Origin: Hydrogenophaga taeniospiralis CCUG 15921 | GTDB taxonomy: Bacteria > Pseudomonadota > Gammaproteobacteria > Burkholderiales > Burkholderiaceae_C | DNA: 64,000 nt | Direction: 5' to 3' | Assembly (NCBI RefSeq): GCF_001592305.1 | Contig: NZ_BCWR01000004.1 | Span: 434,001 to 498,000, forward strand | In this document: one piece after another, positions 56,574 through 64,000 of the stretch | Numbering within the stretch: position 1 is the first letter of the stretch | Layout of the letters: the number at the start of each line of letters is the position of its first letter | Position numbers and translations under genes: made by a program | The notes under the pieces: generated by a model | Told to the model about the DNA's origin: nothing | The model's database searches: none | The model's input: the letters and a program-made list of their open reading frames with translations, nothing else

Positions 56574-58529
56574 TCAGGCTGCTGCGCGTTGTGCGGTGTG
56601 GCGCGAGCGCCAGGCGTCCACCAGCACCGCGAAGTTGCGAGCCACCTCGTCGATCAGGGCCGCGTCGTCGATATCGCCGCGGAACCACTTGAGCGAGGCG
56701 TCGGCCCAGAGTGTGCGCCCGACCATGAAACCCTTGACGATGGGGTTGGTGGCGTTGGCAAAACTGGACGCCAGGAAATCCAGCGGCTGGTTCAGGCCCA
56801 GGATCACGGCGCCGCGGCAGTGGCGGTCGCGCTCGCTGATGAGCGCTTCCAGATCGCGCCAGCCTTGCTCCTGCATGGGCGCGAGCTTCCACCATTCGGG
56901 TTTCACACCCAGGTTGTAGAAGCGCTTGACCGCGCGCAGCACGGCGGCGTCTGCCGTGCCGTCGGGCGTCATCGCCTTCGGGGGAATGATCTCCAGCAGC
57001 AGCTCGTTGCCGCTCTCGCGCGTGGCCTCCCACAGTTCCAACACCGTCTGCTCCTGCTGCAGGCGCAGCTCAAAGTGATCGTCCGGGTGGTAGTGCACCA
57101 GGCACTTGACCACCTGCTCGGTCGGCCAGTGGATGAGCGCGCTGCCCACCGAACGCGTGCCGTCAAAACGCAAGGGGCGCGAACCGGGCAGCTCGACCGG
57201 GCGACCCACCCACCAGCCGCGCCCGGTGGCACTGGCCAGCGCGTCGCGGCCGTAGTCGCCGCCGTCGATCAGAACCCCGGTGTGGCCCTGCAGTTGGCGG
57301 CTGCGCTCCACCTGCTCGGCCGCCTGCACCAGCAGCTTCTTCAAGGCTGGAATGCGCGATTCGCTGGCGCCAGCGGCGCGCGCGATGTCGTAGAACTGGC
57401 TGCGGTGGTCGAAGGCCATCACGCACAGCTCGTTCCAGCTCGGGCGTGCGGCCGTCACGCGGTGAAGGTGGGCCAGCTGCTCGTCGGCGTCGACCTTGGG
57501 GCAACGGCTGCCGCCGAACCAGTGGGCCAGTTCGGCCGGCGTGGGCATGGCGGCCGAGCAGGCATGGCGCGAGACCACGATGGCGCCGCAGGCGTTGGCC
57601 ACCTGGGTCGCTTCGGCCCAGTCCTTGCCCTGCAGCAGGCTGGCCATCAGACCCGAGAGGAAAGCGTCGCCCGCGCCCAGCACGTTGAGCACCTCCACGC
57701 GTTCGCCCCGGTAGGTGGGCGCGGCGTCGATGTGGTCGGGCACAGCGCCTTCGATCACGCAACAGCCCAGGGCGCCTCGCTTGACCACCAGCGTGGCCTG
57801 CGGGCACAGCGCGCGCACGGCGCGCAGGCTGGCGATCAGGTCGTCCGCCACACCTCCCGCAATGAAGAACTCTTCTTCCGTGCCCACCAGCAGATCGAAC
57901 AGCGGCAGCGATTCCTGCAGCTGGCGCGTCACGCCCGCGTCGGCCACGTAGCGGTTCTCGCCCGCGCCGCGCGAGGTGAGGCCCCACAGCACGGGGCGGT
58001 AGTCGATGTCCAGCACGGTCACGGTGCCGTGGCGACGCGCGGCCTGCAGCGCCTTGTGCGCGGCGGCGCGCGTGCCTTCGGTGGACAGGTGGGTGCCGGT
58101 GATGGCCAGCGCACGGCACTGGGCGATGAAGTCCTCGCTGATGGCCGAAGCGTCGATGGCCATGTCGGCGCAGTTCTCACGCACGAACAGCAGCGGGAAA
58201 GTGTCGCGGTCCTTGATGCCCAGCAGCACCAGGGCGGTCAGGCGTTGCAGGTCGATCTGCACCTGGCTCACGTCGCAGCCTTCGGCCTGCAGGCGCTCCA
58301 GCAGGAAGCGGCCCATCTGCTCGTTGCCCACGCGCGAGACCATGGCGCTCCTGCAACCCAGGCGCGCCACACCGAAGGCCAGGTTGGCCGAGCTGCCGCC
58401 CAGGTACATGGCCAGGCTGCGCGCGTCTTCCAGGCGGCTGCCGAACTGCTGGGCGTACAGGTCCACCGCGAGCCGGCCCAGGCAGGCCAGGTCGTGCGTG
58501 CGCCCCGGCGGGAATGAAAGCTTGGGCAT
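56574..58529 (-). CDS. iolC: 5-dehydro-2-deoxygluconokinase fused to a DUF2090 (aldolase-like) domain
   Basis: A 651-residue two-domain protein. Residues ~12-330 are a PfkB sugar kinase: LACLGRLAVDLYAQQFGS, YLGGSSANLAFGVARLG and the catalytic VLGAGDAFLSGLMASLL. Residues ~345-645 form the DUF2090 domain: ELCVMAFDHRSQFYDIA, HTGVLIDGGDYGRDAL, LVHYHPDDHFELRLQQEQ and GFMVGRTLWADASLKW. The kinase phosphorylates 5-dehydro-2-deoxygluconate. DUF2090 resembles class I aldolases, and since no iolJ is seen it may cleave the phosphorylated product, which is inference. The fusion is common in proteobacterial iol loci. Start overlaps the ABC ATPase stop by one base (TGATG). Confidence 0.94.
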   Translation of the reverse strand: MPKLSFPPGRTHDLACLGRLAVDLYAQQFGSRLEDARSLAMYLGGSSANLAFGVARLGCRSAMVSRVGNEQMGRFLLERLQAEGCDVSQVQIDLQRLTALVLLGIKDRDTFPLLFVRENCADMAIDASAISEDFIAQCRALAITGTHLSTEGTRAAAHKALQAARRHGTVTVLDIDYRPVLWGLTSRGAGENRYVADAGVTRQLQESLPLFDLLVGTEEEFFIAGGVADDLIASLRAVRALCPQATLVVKRGALGCCVIEGAVPDHIDAAPTYRGERVEVLNVLGAGDAFLSGLMASLLQGKDWAEATQVANACGAIVVSRHACSAAMPTPAELAHWFGGSRCPKVDADEQLAHLHRVTAARPSWNELCVMAFDHRSQFYDIARAAGASESRIPALKKLLVQAAEQVERSRQLQGHTGVLIDGGDYGRDALASATGRGWWVGRPVELPGSRPLRFDGTRSVGSALIHWPTEQVVKCLVHYHPDDHFELRLQQEQTVLELWEATRESGNELLLEIIPPKAMTPDGTADAAVLRAVKRFYNLGVKPEWWKLAPMQEQGWRDLEALISERDRHCRGAVILGLNQPLDFLASSFANATNPIVKGFMVGRTLWADASLKWFRGDIDDAALIDEVARNFAVLVDAWRSRHTAQRAAA

Positions 58530-59314
58530 CAGATGGTCACTCCTTCCAGGTCTTCCATCAGCGTCTTCATCTCGGCCCCACCGGCCATCATGTCCAGCAG
58601 CGCTTCCTTGGAAATGTCGGCCTTGGCGTAGGTGCCCATGGACTTGCCGCGGTTGAGCAGGGTGAAGCTGTCGCCCACCGGGTAGGCGTGGTTGGCGTTG
58701 TGGGTGATGAAGATGACCGAGATGCCGCGTGCGCGCGCCTTGACGATGAGCTTGAGCACGTTCGCGCTCTGCTTCACGCCCAGGGCCGCTGTGGGTTCGT
58801 CCAGGATCAGCACGCGCGCACCGAAGTGGATGGCCCGGGCAATGGCCAGGCACTGCTTTTCTCCGCCCGACATGGTGCCCACCATCTGCCCCGCGTCGCG
58901 CACGCGGATGCCCATCTCGCTGAGCTTTTCCACCGAGATGCGTTCGGCGGTGGCGTGGTCCATCACCGGCACCAGACCCAGCAGGCGGCGCACCGGCTCG
59001 CGGCCCATGAAGAAGTTGCGCGCCACGCTCATCAGCGGCACCAGCGCCAGGTCCTGGTACACGGTGGCGACACCGGCGTCCAGCGCGTCGCGTGGCGAAC
59101 GCAGGCGCACCTCCTTGCCATCCACCAGGTACTGCCCCTTGTCGGGCAGGTGCACACCGGCCAGCGTCTTGATCAGCGTGGACTTGCCCGCGCCGTTGTC
59201 GCCCAGCAGGCAATGCACCTCACCCTTTTTCAGTCGCAGGGTCACGCCGTTCAGCGCGATCACGGGGCCGAAGAACTTGGAGATGTCTTCGAGTTGAAGG
59301 ATGTAGTCACTCAC
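58529..59314 (-). CDS. sugar (inositol-type) ABC transporter ATP-binding protein
   Basis: A 261-residue single ABC domain. Walker A is GDNGAGKST, the signature is MSGGEKQCLAIARA, Walker B is VLILDEPTAAL and the switch histidine is in FITHNANHAY. It is a single domain rather than the duplicated RbsA/MglA form, as in the FrcA type. The GTG at 59312-59314 is preferred because AAGGAA lies 7 to 8 bases before it; a longer frame to 59359 would run toward repeat copy I. It energises inositol uptake with the permease and binding protein upstream. Confidence 0.93.
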   Translation of the reverse strand: MSDYILQLEDISKFFGPVIALNGVTLRLKKGEVHCLLGDNGAGKSTLIKTLAGVHLPDKGQYLVDGKEVRLRSPRDALDAGVATVYQDLALVPLMSVARNFFMGREPVRRLLGLVPVMDHATAERISVEKLSEMGIRVRDAGQMVGTMSGGEKQCLAIARAIHFGARVLILDEPTAALGVKQSANVLKLIVKARARGISVIFITHNANHAYPVGDSFTLLNRGKSMGTYAKADISKEALLDMMAGGAEMKTLMEDLEGVTI

Positions 59315-59368
59315 AAAATGTTCCTTCAGAAAATCAGCAAACGGGGTGTCACGAAGCAACGCCCACCC

Positions 59369-59447
59369 AAGGCCACCGCAGAACCGGCTTCGCCGGGCTG
59401 CCAGTGGCGCCCCCTGGGGGGTGACGCCGAAGGCGGCGCGGGGGGGT
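59369..59447 (+). repeat. 3'-end GC-rich hairpin repeat, copy I
   Basis: ACCGCAGAACCGGCTTCG then GCCGGG, C5/G6 hairpin, CGCCGAAGGCG and a seven-base G-run ending 2 to 3 bp from the permease stop codon. Confidence 0.88.
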
Positions 59448-59449
59448 GT

Positions 59450-60595
59450 TCACGTCCTGCCCATCGCGTAGCGGCGACGGATGTAGTTGTTGAACAGCAC
59501 GGCGATCAGCAGCATCACGCCGAGGAACACGCGGTACCAGTTGTTGTCGATGCTGGTGTAGCCGATGCCGATCTGCACCATGCCGAAGATCAGCGCGCCA
59601 AACGCCGCGCCGATCACCGAGCCGTAGCCGCCGGTGAGCAGGCAGCCTCCGATGACCGCCGCGATGATGGCTTCGAATTCTTTCTGCAGGCCCCGGTCGG
59701 CCGCGGCCGAACCGGCGTCGGCCACCTGCAACACCGCGAACAGCGTGGCGCAGAAGGCGGTGAACATGAACAGGCCGATCTTGACCTTGGCCACCGGAAT
59801 GCCCACGTTCTTGGCGGCGTTGGCGTCGCCGCCCACCGACAGGATCCAGTTGCCCGCGCGGGTACGGGCCAGCACGAAGGCGCCCACCGCCGTGAGCAGC
59901 AGCCACCACACCACCACCTTGGGCACGCCAATCGCCAGCGCGGTGCCGTCGTCGCGCGCGGCCATCCAGCCCGCTGCGGACAGCGCGTCAAACAGGCCGG
60001 TGAGCACATGGCCATGGAACAGGGCGTTAACGATGGGGTCGGCCATCATGGCCTCGTGCAGCACCACGTCGCCGCTGCTGGAGAGGATGGTCTTGCCCGT
60101 CAGCAGCACGGCCACGGCGAGCGACAGGCCGCGCAGGATGAAGAAGAAGGCCAGGGTCACGATGAAGCTGGGCAGGCCGGTCTTGATCACCAGCCAGCCG
60201 TTGAGCCAGCCCAGGGCCATGGCGCAGGCAAAGGCGAACAGCACGGCCAGGCTCGGTGCCCAGCCCCACTCCAGGATCGGGATCGCCACCATCATGCCGG
60301 CGAAGCCGATCATGGAGCCGACCGACAGGTCGAACTCGCCCGCGATCATCAGCAGGGCCGCGCCCACGGCGATGATGCCCAGGAACGCCGCCACGGTGCC
60401 CCAGTTGACGGAGCCTTCGGCGCTGAACATGCCCGAATCGCCCGCGGCCATCACAAAGATCGCCACCACGAGCAGGGTGCCGGCGATCGCCCCGAACTCC
60501 GGTCGGGCGAGCAGTTTGCGCAAGGCGCCGACGTTGCGCATGCGCTCGTCGCCCGGCAGGTTGGCGGGCGTGCCGCTCAAGTTTGCACTGGCCAT
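59450..60595 (-). CDS. sugar (inositol-type) ABC transporter permease
   Basis: A 381-residue membrane protein of the RbsC/FrcB type with about ten helices. The conserved stretch IAGEFDLSVGSMIGFAGM and the C-terminal AIIAAVIGGCLLTGGYGSVIGAAFGALIFGMVQ, seen in outline, are the family hallmarks, as is GLPSFIVTLAFFFILRGLS. It forms the channel for the periplasmic binding protein encoded 65 bp upstream. Confidence 0.94.
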   Translation of the reverse strand: MASANLSGTPANLPGDERMRNVGALRKLLARPEFGAIAGTLLVVAIFVMAAGDSGMFSAEGSVNWGTVAAFLGIIAVGAALLMIAGEFDLSVGSMIGFAGMMVAIPILEWGWAPSLAVLFAFACAMALGWLNGWLVIKTGLPSFIVTLAFFFILRGLSLAVAVLLTGKTILSSSGDVVLHEAMMADPIVNALFHGHVLTGLFDALSAAGWMAARDDGTALAIGVPKVVVWWLLLTAVGAFVLARTRAGNWILSVGGDANAAKNVGIPVAKVKIGLFMFTAFCATLFAVLQVADAGSAAADRGLQKEFEAIIAAVIGGCLLTGGYGSVIGAAFGALIFGMVQIGIGYTSIDNNWYRVFLGVMLLIAVLFNNYIRRRYAMGRT

Positions 60596-60660
60596 TTCAT
60601 TTCCTCAGAGGGTTCACTGGCAGCGGACCGGGCCCATCCGGGCACCGGTCCGCGATCCGG

Positions 60661-61689
60661 TCAGCGGTACTGACCGGCGTACTTCTCCACCTTGGGCAGG
60701 GTGTCCTTGGTCACGAAGCCCGGGCCCGAGCCGATGTGGCGCGCGCCGAAGGCCGGTGCCAGGCCGTATTCCTTGAAGCGGGCCTGGGTCTTGGCGTTGG
60801 CCTGGATGGCCTCGGACACCTTCTTGATGTCGTTCGTCTTCATGGCCTTCATGGACGCCATCACCGCCACCGGGATGTAGCCCTGCAGGTAGGGCTGCTG
60901 GTCGATGCCGAACTGGACGGCGCCGCTCTTGATGCCCTTGCCGATCTCGTCGGACAGGTCAAAGGTGGCGAACCAGATCTTGCCGGTCTGGCCGCCCTTT
61001 TCCAGCGCCTTGAGTGTGGGGTGGGCCGAGGTCGGGCCCAGGGCCAGGACGGCCTGGGTGCCGCTGTTCTGGCGCAGGTAGGCGCTGACCTTGGACTCGA
61101 TGGTGGTCGGGTCGTCGCCGGAGTCGATGGTGCTCTTCTTGAAGTCGGCGCCGATGGCCTCGGCAAATCCACGGCAACGGTCGAACGAGGCCGGGTTGGT
61201 GGCGTAGTGGTTCACGCACAGGAAGCTCTTCACACCCGCGGCCTTGGCGCGCTCGCCCGCGCCCTTGCCGGCTTCGTACTCGGGCTGGCCCACGTGCATG
61301 ATGGCGCCGAGTTTTTCGCTCTGCGCGGTGGTGCCGGAGTTGATGGTGATGAGCGGAATCTTCTTGTCGGTCACTTTCTTCAGCGCGCCCTGCAGCACGT
61401 TGAAGTCGGCGATGGTGGTGATCACACCGTCCACGTTCTGCGCCGCGGCTTGCTCGATCAGGCGCGCCATGTCGGCCAGATCGCCGTTGGCGGGGTTGCG
61501 GTATTCGACCGTCACCCCGTAGTCCTCACCCGCCTGTTTGACGGAGTTCTTGATGGTGTTCCACCACGAGTCCGAATCCGGGGCGTGGCTGATGAGGATG
61601 TAGCGGCCCTCGGCGTGGGCGGCGCCGGCGGCCAGCAGGGCGGCCAGGGCCAGGGTCTTGAGCACGGGGCGCAGGGATGAAGCGTTCAT
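60661..61689 (-). CDS. sugar (inositol-type) ABC transporter substrate-binding protein
   Basis: A 342-residue periplasmic protein. MNASSLRPVLKTLALAALLAAGAAHA is the signal peptide, and the mature part starts EGRYILISHAPDSDSWWNTIKNSV, a type I periplasmic fold (Peripla_BP_4) as in ribose- and inositol-binding proteins. VDGVITTIADFNVLQGAL and VLALGPTSAHPTLKAL line the ligand cleft. It is the first gene of the transporter-iolCDEB unit and so probably carries the operon promoter, in the AT-rich 219-bp region shared with the regulator. Inositol as ligand is inferred from context. Confidence 0.92.
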   Translation of the reverse strand: MNASSLRPVLKTLALAALLAAGAAHAEGRYILISHAPDSDSWWNTIKNSVKQAGEDYGVTVEYRNPANGDLADMARLIEQAAAQNVDGVITTIADFNVLQGALKKVTDKKIPLITINSGTTAQSEKLGAIMHVGQPEYEAGKGAGERAKAAGVKSFLCVNHYATNPASFDRCRGFAEAIGADFKKSTIDSGDDPTTIESKVSAYLRQNSGTQAVLALGPTSAHPTLKALEKGGQTGKIWFATFDLSDEIGKGIKSGAVQFGIDQQPYLQGYIPVAVMASMKAMKTNDIKKVSEAIQANAKTQARFKEYGLAPAFGARHIGSGPGFVTKDTLPKVEKYAGQYR

Positions 61690-61779
61690 GTTGTCTCCAG
61701 TCGGGTTGTGGAAGCGAAAGCCAGCGTGCCGTCAGGGGCGGGCAAGACCCAGCCAAACGGTGGCACGGGCGGATGTTAA

Positions 61780-61850
61780 AACCGGAAAAGAATATTTGTT
61801 CTAGATGTTTTCCCTAATGAAAGATTTTTTCTATTTTTCCATTTCTCGGC
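61780..61850. promoter_or_regulatory. AT-rich divergent control region of the inositol locus
   Basis: A sharply AT-rich patch in otherwise GC-rich DNA between the ABC binding-protein gene and the RpiR-type regulator. It contains AGAA-N6-TTCT (61789-61802), close to the GGAA-N6-TTCC box described for the RpiR-type IolR of Caulobacter, as well as GGAAAA (61784-61789) and TTTTCC (61808-61813) as distant inverted arms. A likely operator and promoter for both directions. Confidence 0.5.
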
Positions 61851-61908
61851 TACAGTTCGTTCCACCGCAGCGGAGCCCTTCTCCCTGCCCTTCACGCCAC
61901 CCCAGACC

Positions 61909-62775
61909 ATGACCCCAGCCAAGCCGCTCACCCCGGTGGACGAGTTCCTGCAACGCCTGGTGCGCGAGCACGGGCAGCTCAGCCGCCAGCTCAAGCTCAT
62001 CGGCGCCTACATCGAGCAGCACCGCGACCACGTGGGGCTGGAACGCATCCAGGACATCGCCGACCACTGTGGCGTGCAGCCCTCGGCCGTGGTGCGTTTT
62101 GCCAAACATTTCGGTTTCTCGGGCTTCTCGGAGATGCAGGCGCTGTTTCGCGCCGGGCTGTCCACCCAGATCGCCCCCAGCCGCAGCTACCAGAATCGCA
62201 TCCGCGAAGCCGTGGCGCGCAGCGACCACCCGCTGGACAGCGCCGGCATCGCCCAGGAATTCGTGGGCGGGGCCGTGGCCGGCCTCGAAGAACTGCGCCG
62301 ACAGCTGCCCGACCTGCCGATCGACCGCGCGGTGGACCTGCTGGCCCACGCGTCCTCGCTCTGGGTGGCCGGCGCGCGCCGGGCTTTCCCGGTGGCCACC
62401 TACCTGGCCTACGCCCTGCAGCACACCGACAAACCGGTGCAGCTGGTCGACTTCACCGGCGCCATGCACAGCGGCCAGCTGCGCGGCCTGCGCCAGGGCG
62501 ACGTGATGGTGGCTGTGAGTTTTGCCCCCTACGCCGAAGAAACCATGGGCGTGGTGCGGCAGGCCGCCAACGCCGGCGTGCCGGTGATCGCCATCACCGA
62601 CAGCCGCGTCGGCGCACTGGCCCAGATGGCCGACGTGGCGCTGGTGGTGCAAGAAAGCGCGGTGTTCGGTTTCCGCGCGCTCTCCAGCACCATGGCCCTG
62701 GCGCAGTGCCTGTTCATCGCCCTGGCCTACCGGCTCGAACTCGAATACAAGCCCAGCGGTGCCGCGTCGCGTTGA
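61909..62775 (+). CDS. MurR/RpiR-family regulator, IolR-like
   Basis: A 288-residue regulator. The N-terminal RpiR helix-turn-helix is ERIQDIADHCGVQPSAVVRFAKHFGFSGFSEMQALFR in outline. The C-terminal SIS domain starts near AVDLLAHASSLWVAGARRAFPVATYLAYALQ and binds a phosphosugar; GDVMVAVSFAPYAEETMGVV and PVIAITDSRVGALAQMADV follow. In alpha-proteobacteria a member of this family, IolR, represses inositol genes until a pathway phosphosugar binds. Position between the two arms of the iol locus supports the same job here. Followed 54 bp later by iolG. Confidence 0.92.
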   Translation: MTPAKPLTPVDEFLQRLVREHGQLSRQLKLIGAYIEQHRDHVGLERIQDIADHCGVQPSAVVRFAKHFGFSGFSEMQALFRAGLSTQIAPSRSYQNRIREAVARSDHPLDSAGIAQEFVGGAVAGLEELRRQLPDLPIDRAVDLLAHASSLWVAGARRAFPVATYLAYALQHTDKPVQLVDFTGAMHSGQLRGLRQGDVMVAVSFAPYAEETMGVVRQAANAGVPVIAITDSRVGALAQMADVALVVQESAVFGFRALSSTMALAQCLFIALAYRLELEYKPSGAASR

Positions 62776-62829
62776 GCGCCGTGGCACCGCGCAACCCCTT
62801 TCTCCAACCCACCACCTGACCGAACTTCC

Positions 62830-63825
62830 ATGAAAAACGTTGCCGTTTTTGGCGCCGGCCGCATCGGCCGCATCCACGCCGCCAACCTCGCCGCCCTGCC
62901 GGGCGTCCAGCTCAAATACGTCTGCGACGCCGTGCCCGCGGCCGCCGCCGACCTGGCCCAGGCGCTGGGCGCCGAGGTGTCGACCATCGACGCCGTGTTC
63001 GCCGATCCGTCCATCGACGCGATGGCCATCTGCTCGCCCACCAGCACCCACAGCGAACTGATCACACGGGCCGCCGCCGCGGGCAAACACATCTTCTGCG
63101 AGAAGCCGGTGGACCTGTCCGTGCCGCGCGCCGAAGCCGTGGCCCAGGCCGTGGCCGCCGCTGGCGTGGGCTGCATGATCGGCTTCCAGCGCCGTTTCGA
63201 CCCCACCTTCAACGAAGCCCGCCGCCGCATGGACGCGGGCGAGATCGGCAAGCCCGAAATGCTGGTCATCACCAGCCGCGACCCCGGCGCGCCGCCGGTG
63301 GACTACATCAAACAGTCCGGCGGCATCTTCCGCGACATGCTGATCCACGACTTCGACGTGTTCCGCTGGATCCTCTGCGCCGACGGCGACGAGGCCGCCT
63401 GGCTGTCCGCCACCGGCTCGGTGCTGACCGACCCGGCCGTGGGCGCCGCGGGCGACTTCGACTGCACCGCCGTCACCATCCGCACGACCAAGGGCCGGCT
63501 GTGCCAGATCAACACCACGCGCCGCGCCGCCTACGGCTACGACCAGCGCTTCGAGGTGCTGGGCTCGGCCGGCCTGCTGCAGTGTGGCAACCACACGCCC
63601 AGCGAAGTGCTGCAGTGGGACGCGAACGGCGTGAAGGCCGACAAGCCCGAGGCCTTCTTCCTGCAGCGCTACGCCGCCGCCTACCGGCTGGAGATCGAAC
63701 ACTTCTTCGCCTGCCTGCAAAGCGGCCAGCCCTTCAAGACCACGGTGCAGGACGGCGTGCTGGCGCAGAAGCTGGCCGACGCGGCCGCGCAGAGTGCCCA
63801 GACCGGTCAGCCGGTCGTCCTGTAA
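62830..63825 (+). CDS. iolG: inositol 2-dehydrogenase
   Basis: A 331-residue Gfo/Idh/MocA oxidoreductase oxidising myo-inositol to 2-keto-myo-inositol with NAD. The Rossmann motif is VAVFGAGRIGRIHAANLAAL, and the EKP motif is in HIFCEKPVDLSVPRAEAVA. The active-site segment GGIFRDMLIHDFDVFRWIL carries the D-x-x-x-H pair typical of inositol dehydrogenases. Co-directional with the RpiR regulator upstream and a second dehydrogenase downstream. Confidence 0.93.
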   Translation: MKNVAVFGAGRIGRIHAANLAALPGVQLKYVCDAVPAAAADLAQALGAEVSTIDAVFADPSIDAMAICSPTSTHSELITRAAAAGKHIFCEKPVDLSVPRAEAVAQAVAAAGVGCMIGFQRRFDPTFNEARRRMDAGEIGKPEMLVITSRDPGAPPVDYIKQSGGIFRDMLIHDFDVFRWILCADGDEAAWLSATGSVLTDPAVGAAGDFDCTAVTIRTTKGRLCQINTTRRAAYGYDQRFEVLGSAGLLQCGNHTPSEVLQWDANGVKADKPEAFFLQRYAAAYRLEIEHFFACLQSGQPFKTTVQDGVLAQKLADAAAQSAQTGQPVVL

Positions 63826-63900
63826 CCCCCCTGCGCCGCTTCGCGTCTTCCCCCCAGGAGGACCACGCCTGTGGCCTGGCAAAGCCAGTTCCACGGCGTG
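63826..63900 (-). repeat. 3'-end GC-rich hairpin repeat, copy J (diverged)
   Basis: Begins with a C-run at the TAA of iolG followed by TGCGCCGCTTCGCG, as in copies A and F. The far end is degenerate, with GGCTTTGCCAGG in place of GGCTTYGCCGGG on the minus strand. Confidence 0.65.
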
Positions 63901-63943
63901 CGCTGGAACAGAGACGCAAGCCCTTCACCCTCCAAGGACTGTC

Positions 63944-64000
63944 ATGAGCATTCCAACACTCAACGTCGGCATCGCCGGCCTGGGCCGGCTCGGCAAACGC
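63944..64000 (+). CDS. second Gfo/Idh/MocA-family dehydrogenase (5' end only)
   Basis: Nineteen codons before the window ends: MSIPTLNVGIAGLGRLGKR, with the Rossmann motif G-x-A-G-L-G-R-L-G directly after the start. This matches the N-terminus of NAD-dependent Gfo/Idh/MocA oxidoreductases, which often accompany iolG and handle other inositol isomers. The rest of the gene is outside the window. Confidence 0.7.
   Translation, partial: MSIPTLNVGIAGLGRLGKR

Noticed and set aside
61831-63894. 687-codon minus-strand frame opposite rpiR and iolG
   Set aside because: Low-complexity shadow of two well-supported genes on the plus strand.

Overview
The window is 64 kb of GC-rich chromosome, roughly two thirds G+C by eye. 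The gene set and the tsaB-rimI-uracil-DNA-glycosylase order suggest a betaproteobacterium of the order Burkholderiales. A Comamonadaceae member such as Hydrogenophaga is the best guess, but no 16S or other marker is present, so this is inference. I saw no rRNA, tRNA, CRISPR array, insertion sequence or phage module.

Region 1 (1-6426, all + strand) is a compact five-gene unit that I cannot assign to a described system. It contains the 3' end of a large beta-rich protein, a caspase-like (C14) protease, a 970-residue protein (novel N-terminus, OmpA-like domain, 22-proline linker, and a C-terminal domain paralogous to the first gene), a possible ABBA-type prenyltransferase, and a terpenoid-cyclase-like alpha-toroid protein with a DxDDTA motif. 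This is the strongest candidate for an undescribed system.

Region 2 (6.4-35.6 kb) is mostly housekeeping and general metabolism: ssb, a ClC channel, a di-iron-like hydrolase/GNAT fusion, a JmjC/cupin protein, an MFS transporter, an acyltransferase, an Fe-S/NarI-like redox pair, uvrA, a MipA-like porin, a CYTH-CHAD triphosphatase, a thioesterase, two GST-like proteins, pyrF, an EamA transporter, an exosortase-associated-type acyltransferase, udg-rimI-tsaB, dacB, sua5, purK-purE and a thioredoxin/TPR co-chaperone. A two-gene insert of visibly lower GC (23.6-24.4 kb) sits in this region.

Region 3 (35.6-52.2 kb) is catabolic, with several LysR-controlled units. These are a hydantoinase/oxoprolinase-type operon (FAH-family protein, HyuA, HyuB, a small Cys protein, a CobW GTPase, a Bug binding protein), an aldo/keto reductase, mmsA, and an amaB-amaA pair for L-pipecolate/lysine degradation.

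Region 4 (52.3-64 kb) is a myo-inositol catabolic locus. A sugar ABC transporter and iolC-D-E-B lie on the minus strand. An RpiR-type regulator, iolG and a second Gfo/Idh/MocA dehydrogenase, cut by the window edge, are divergent on the plus strand. No iolA lies inside the cluster; mmsA at 45.3 kb is of the right family to supply that step.

Two non-coding repeat families run through the window. Ten copies of a GC-rich hairpin element of about 75 bp sit directly after stop codons in a fixed orientation relative to the gene. Two copies of a different inverted repeat (ATACGG...CCGTAT) fill the space between convergent genes.
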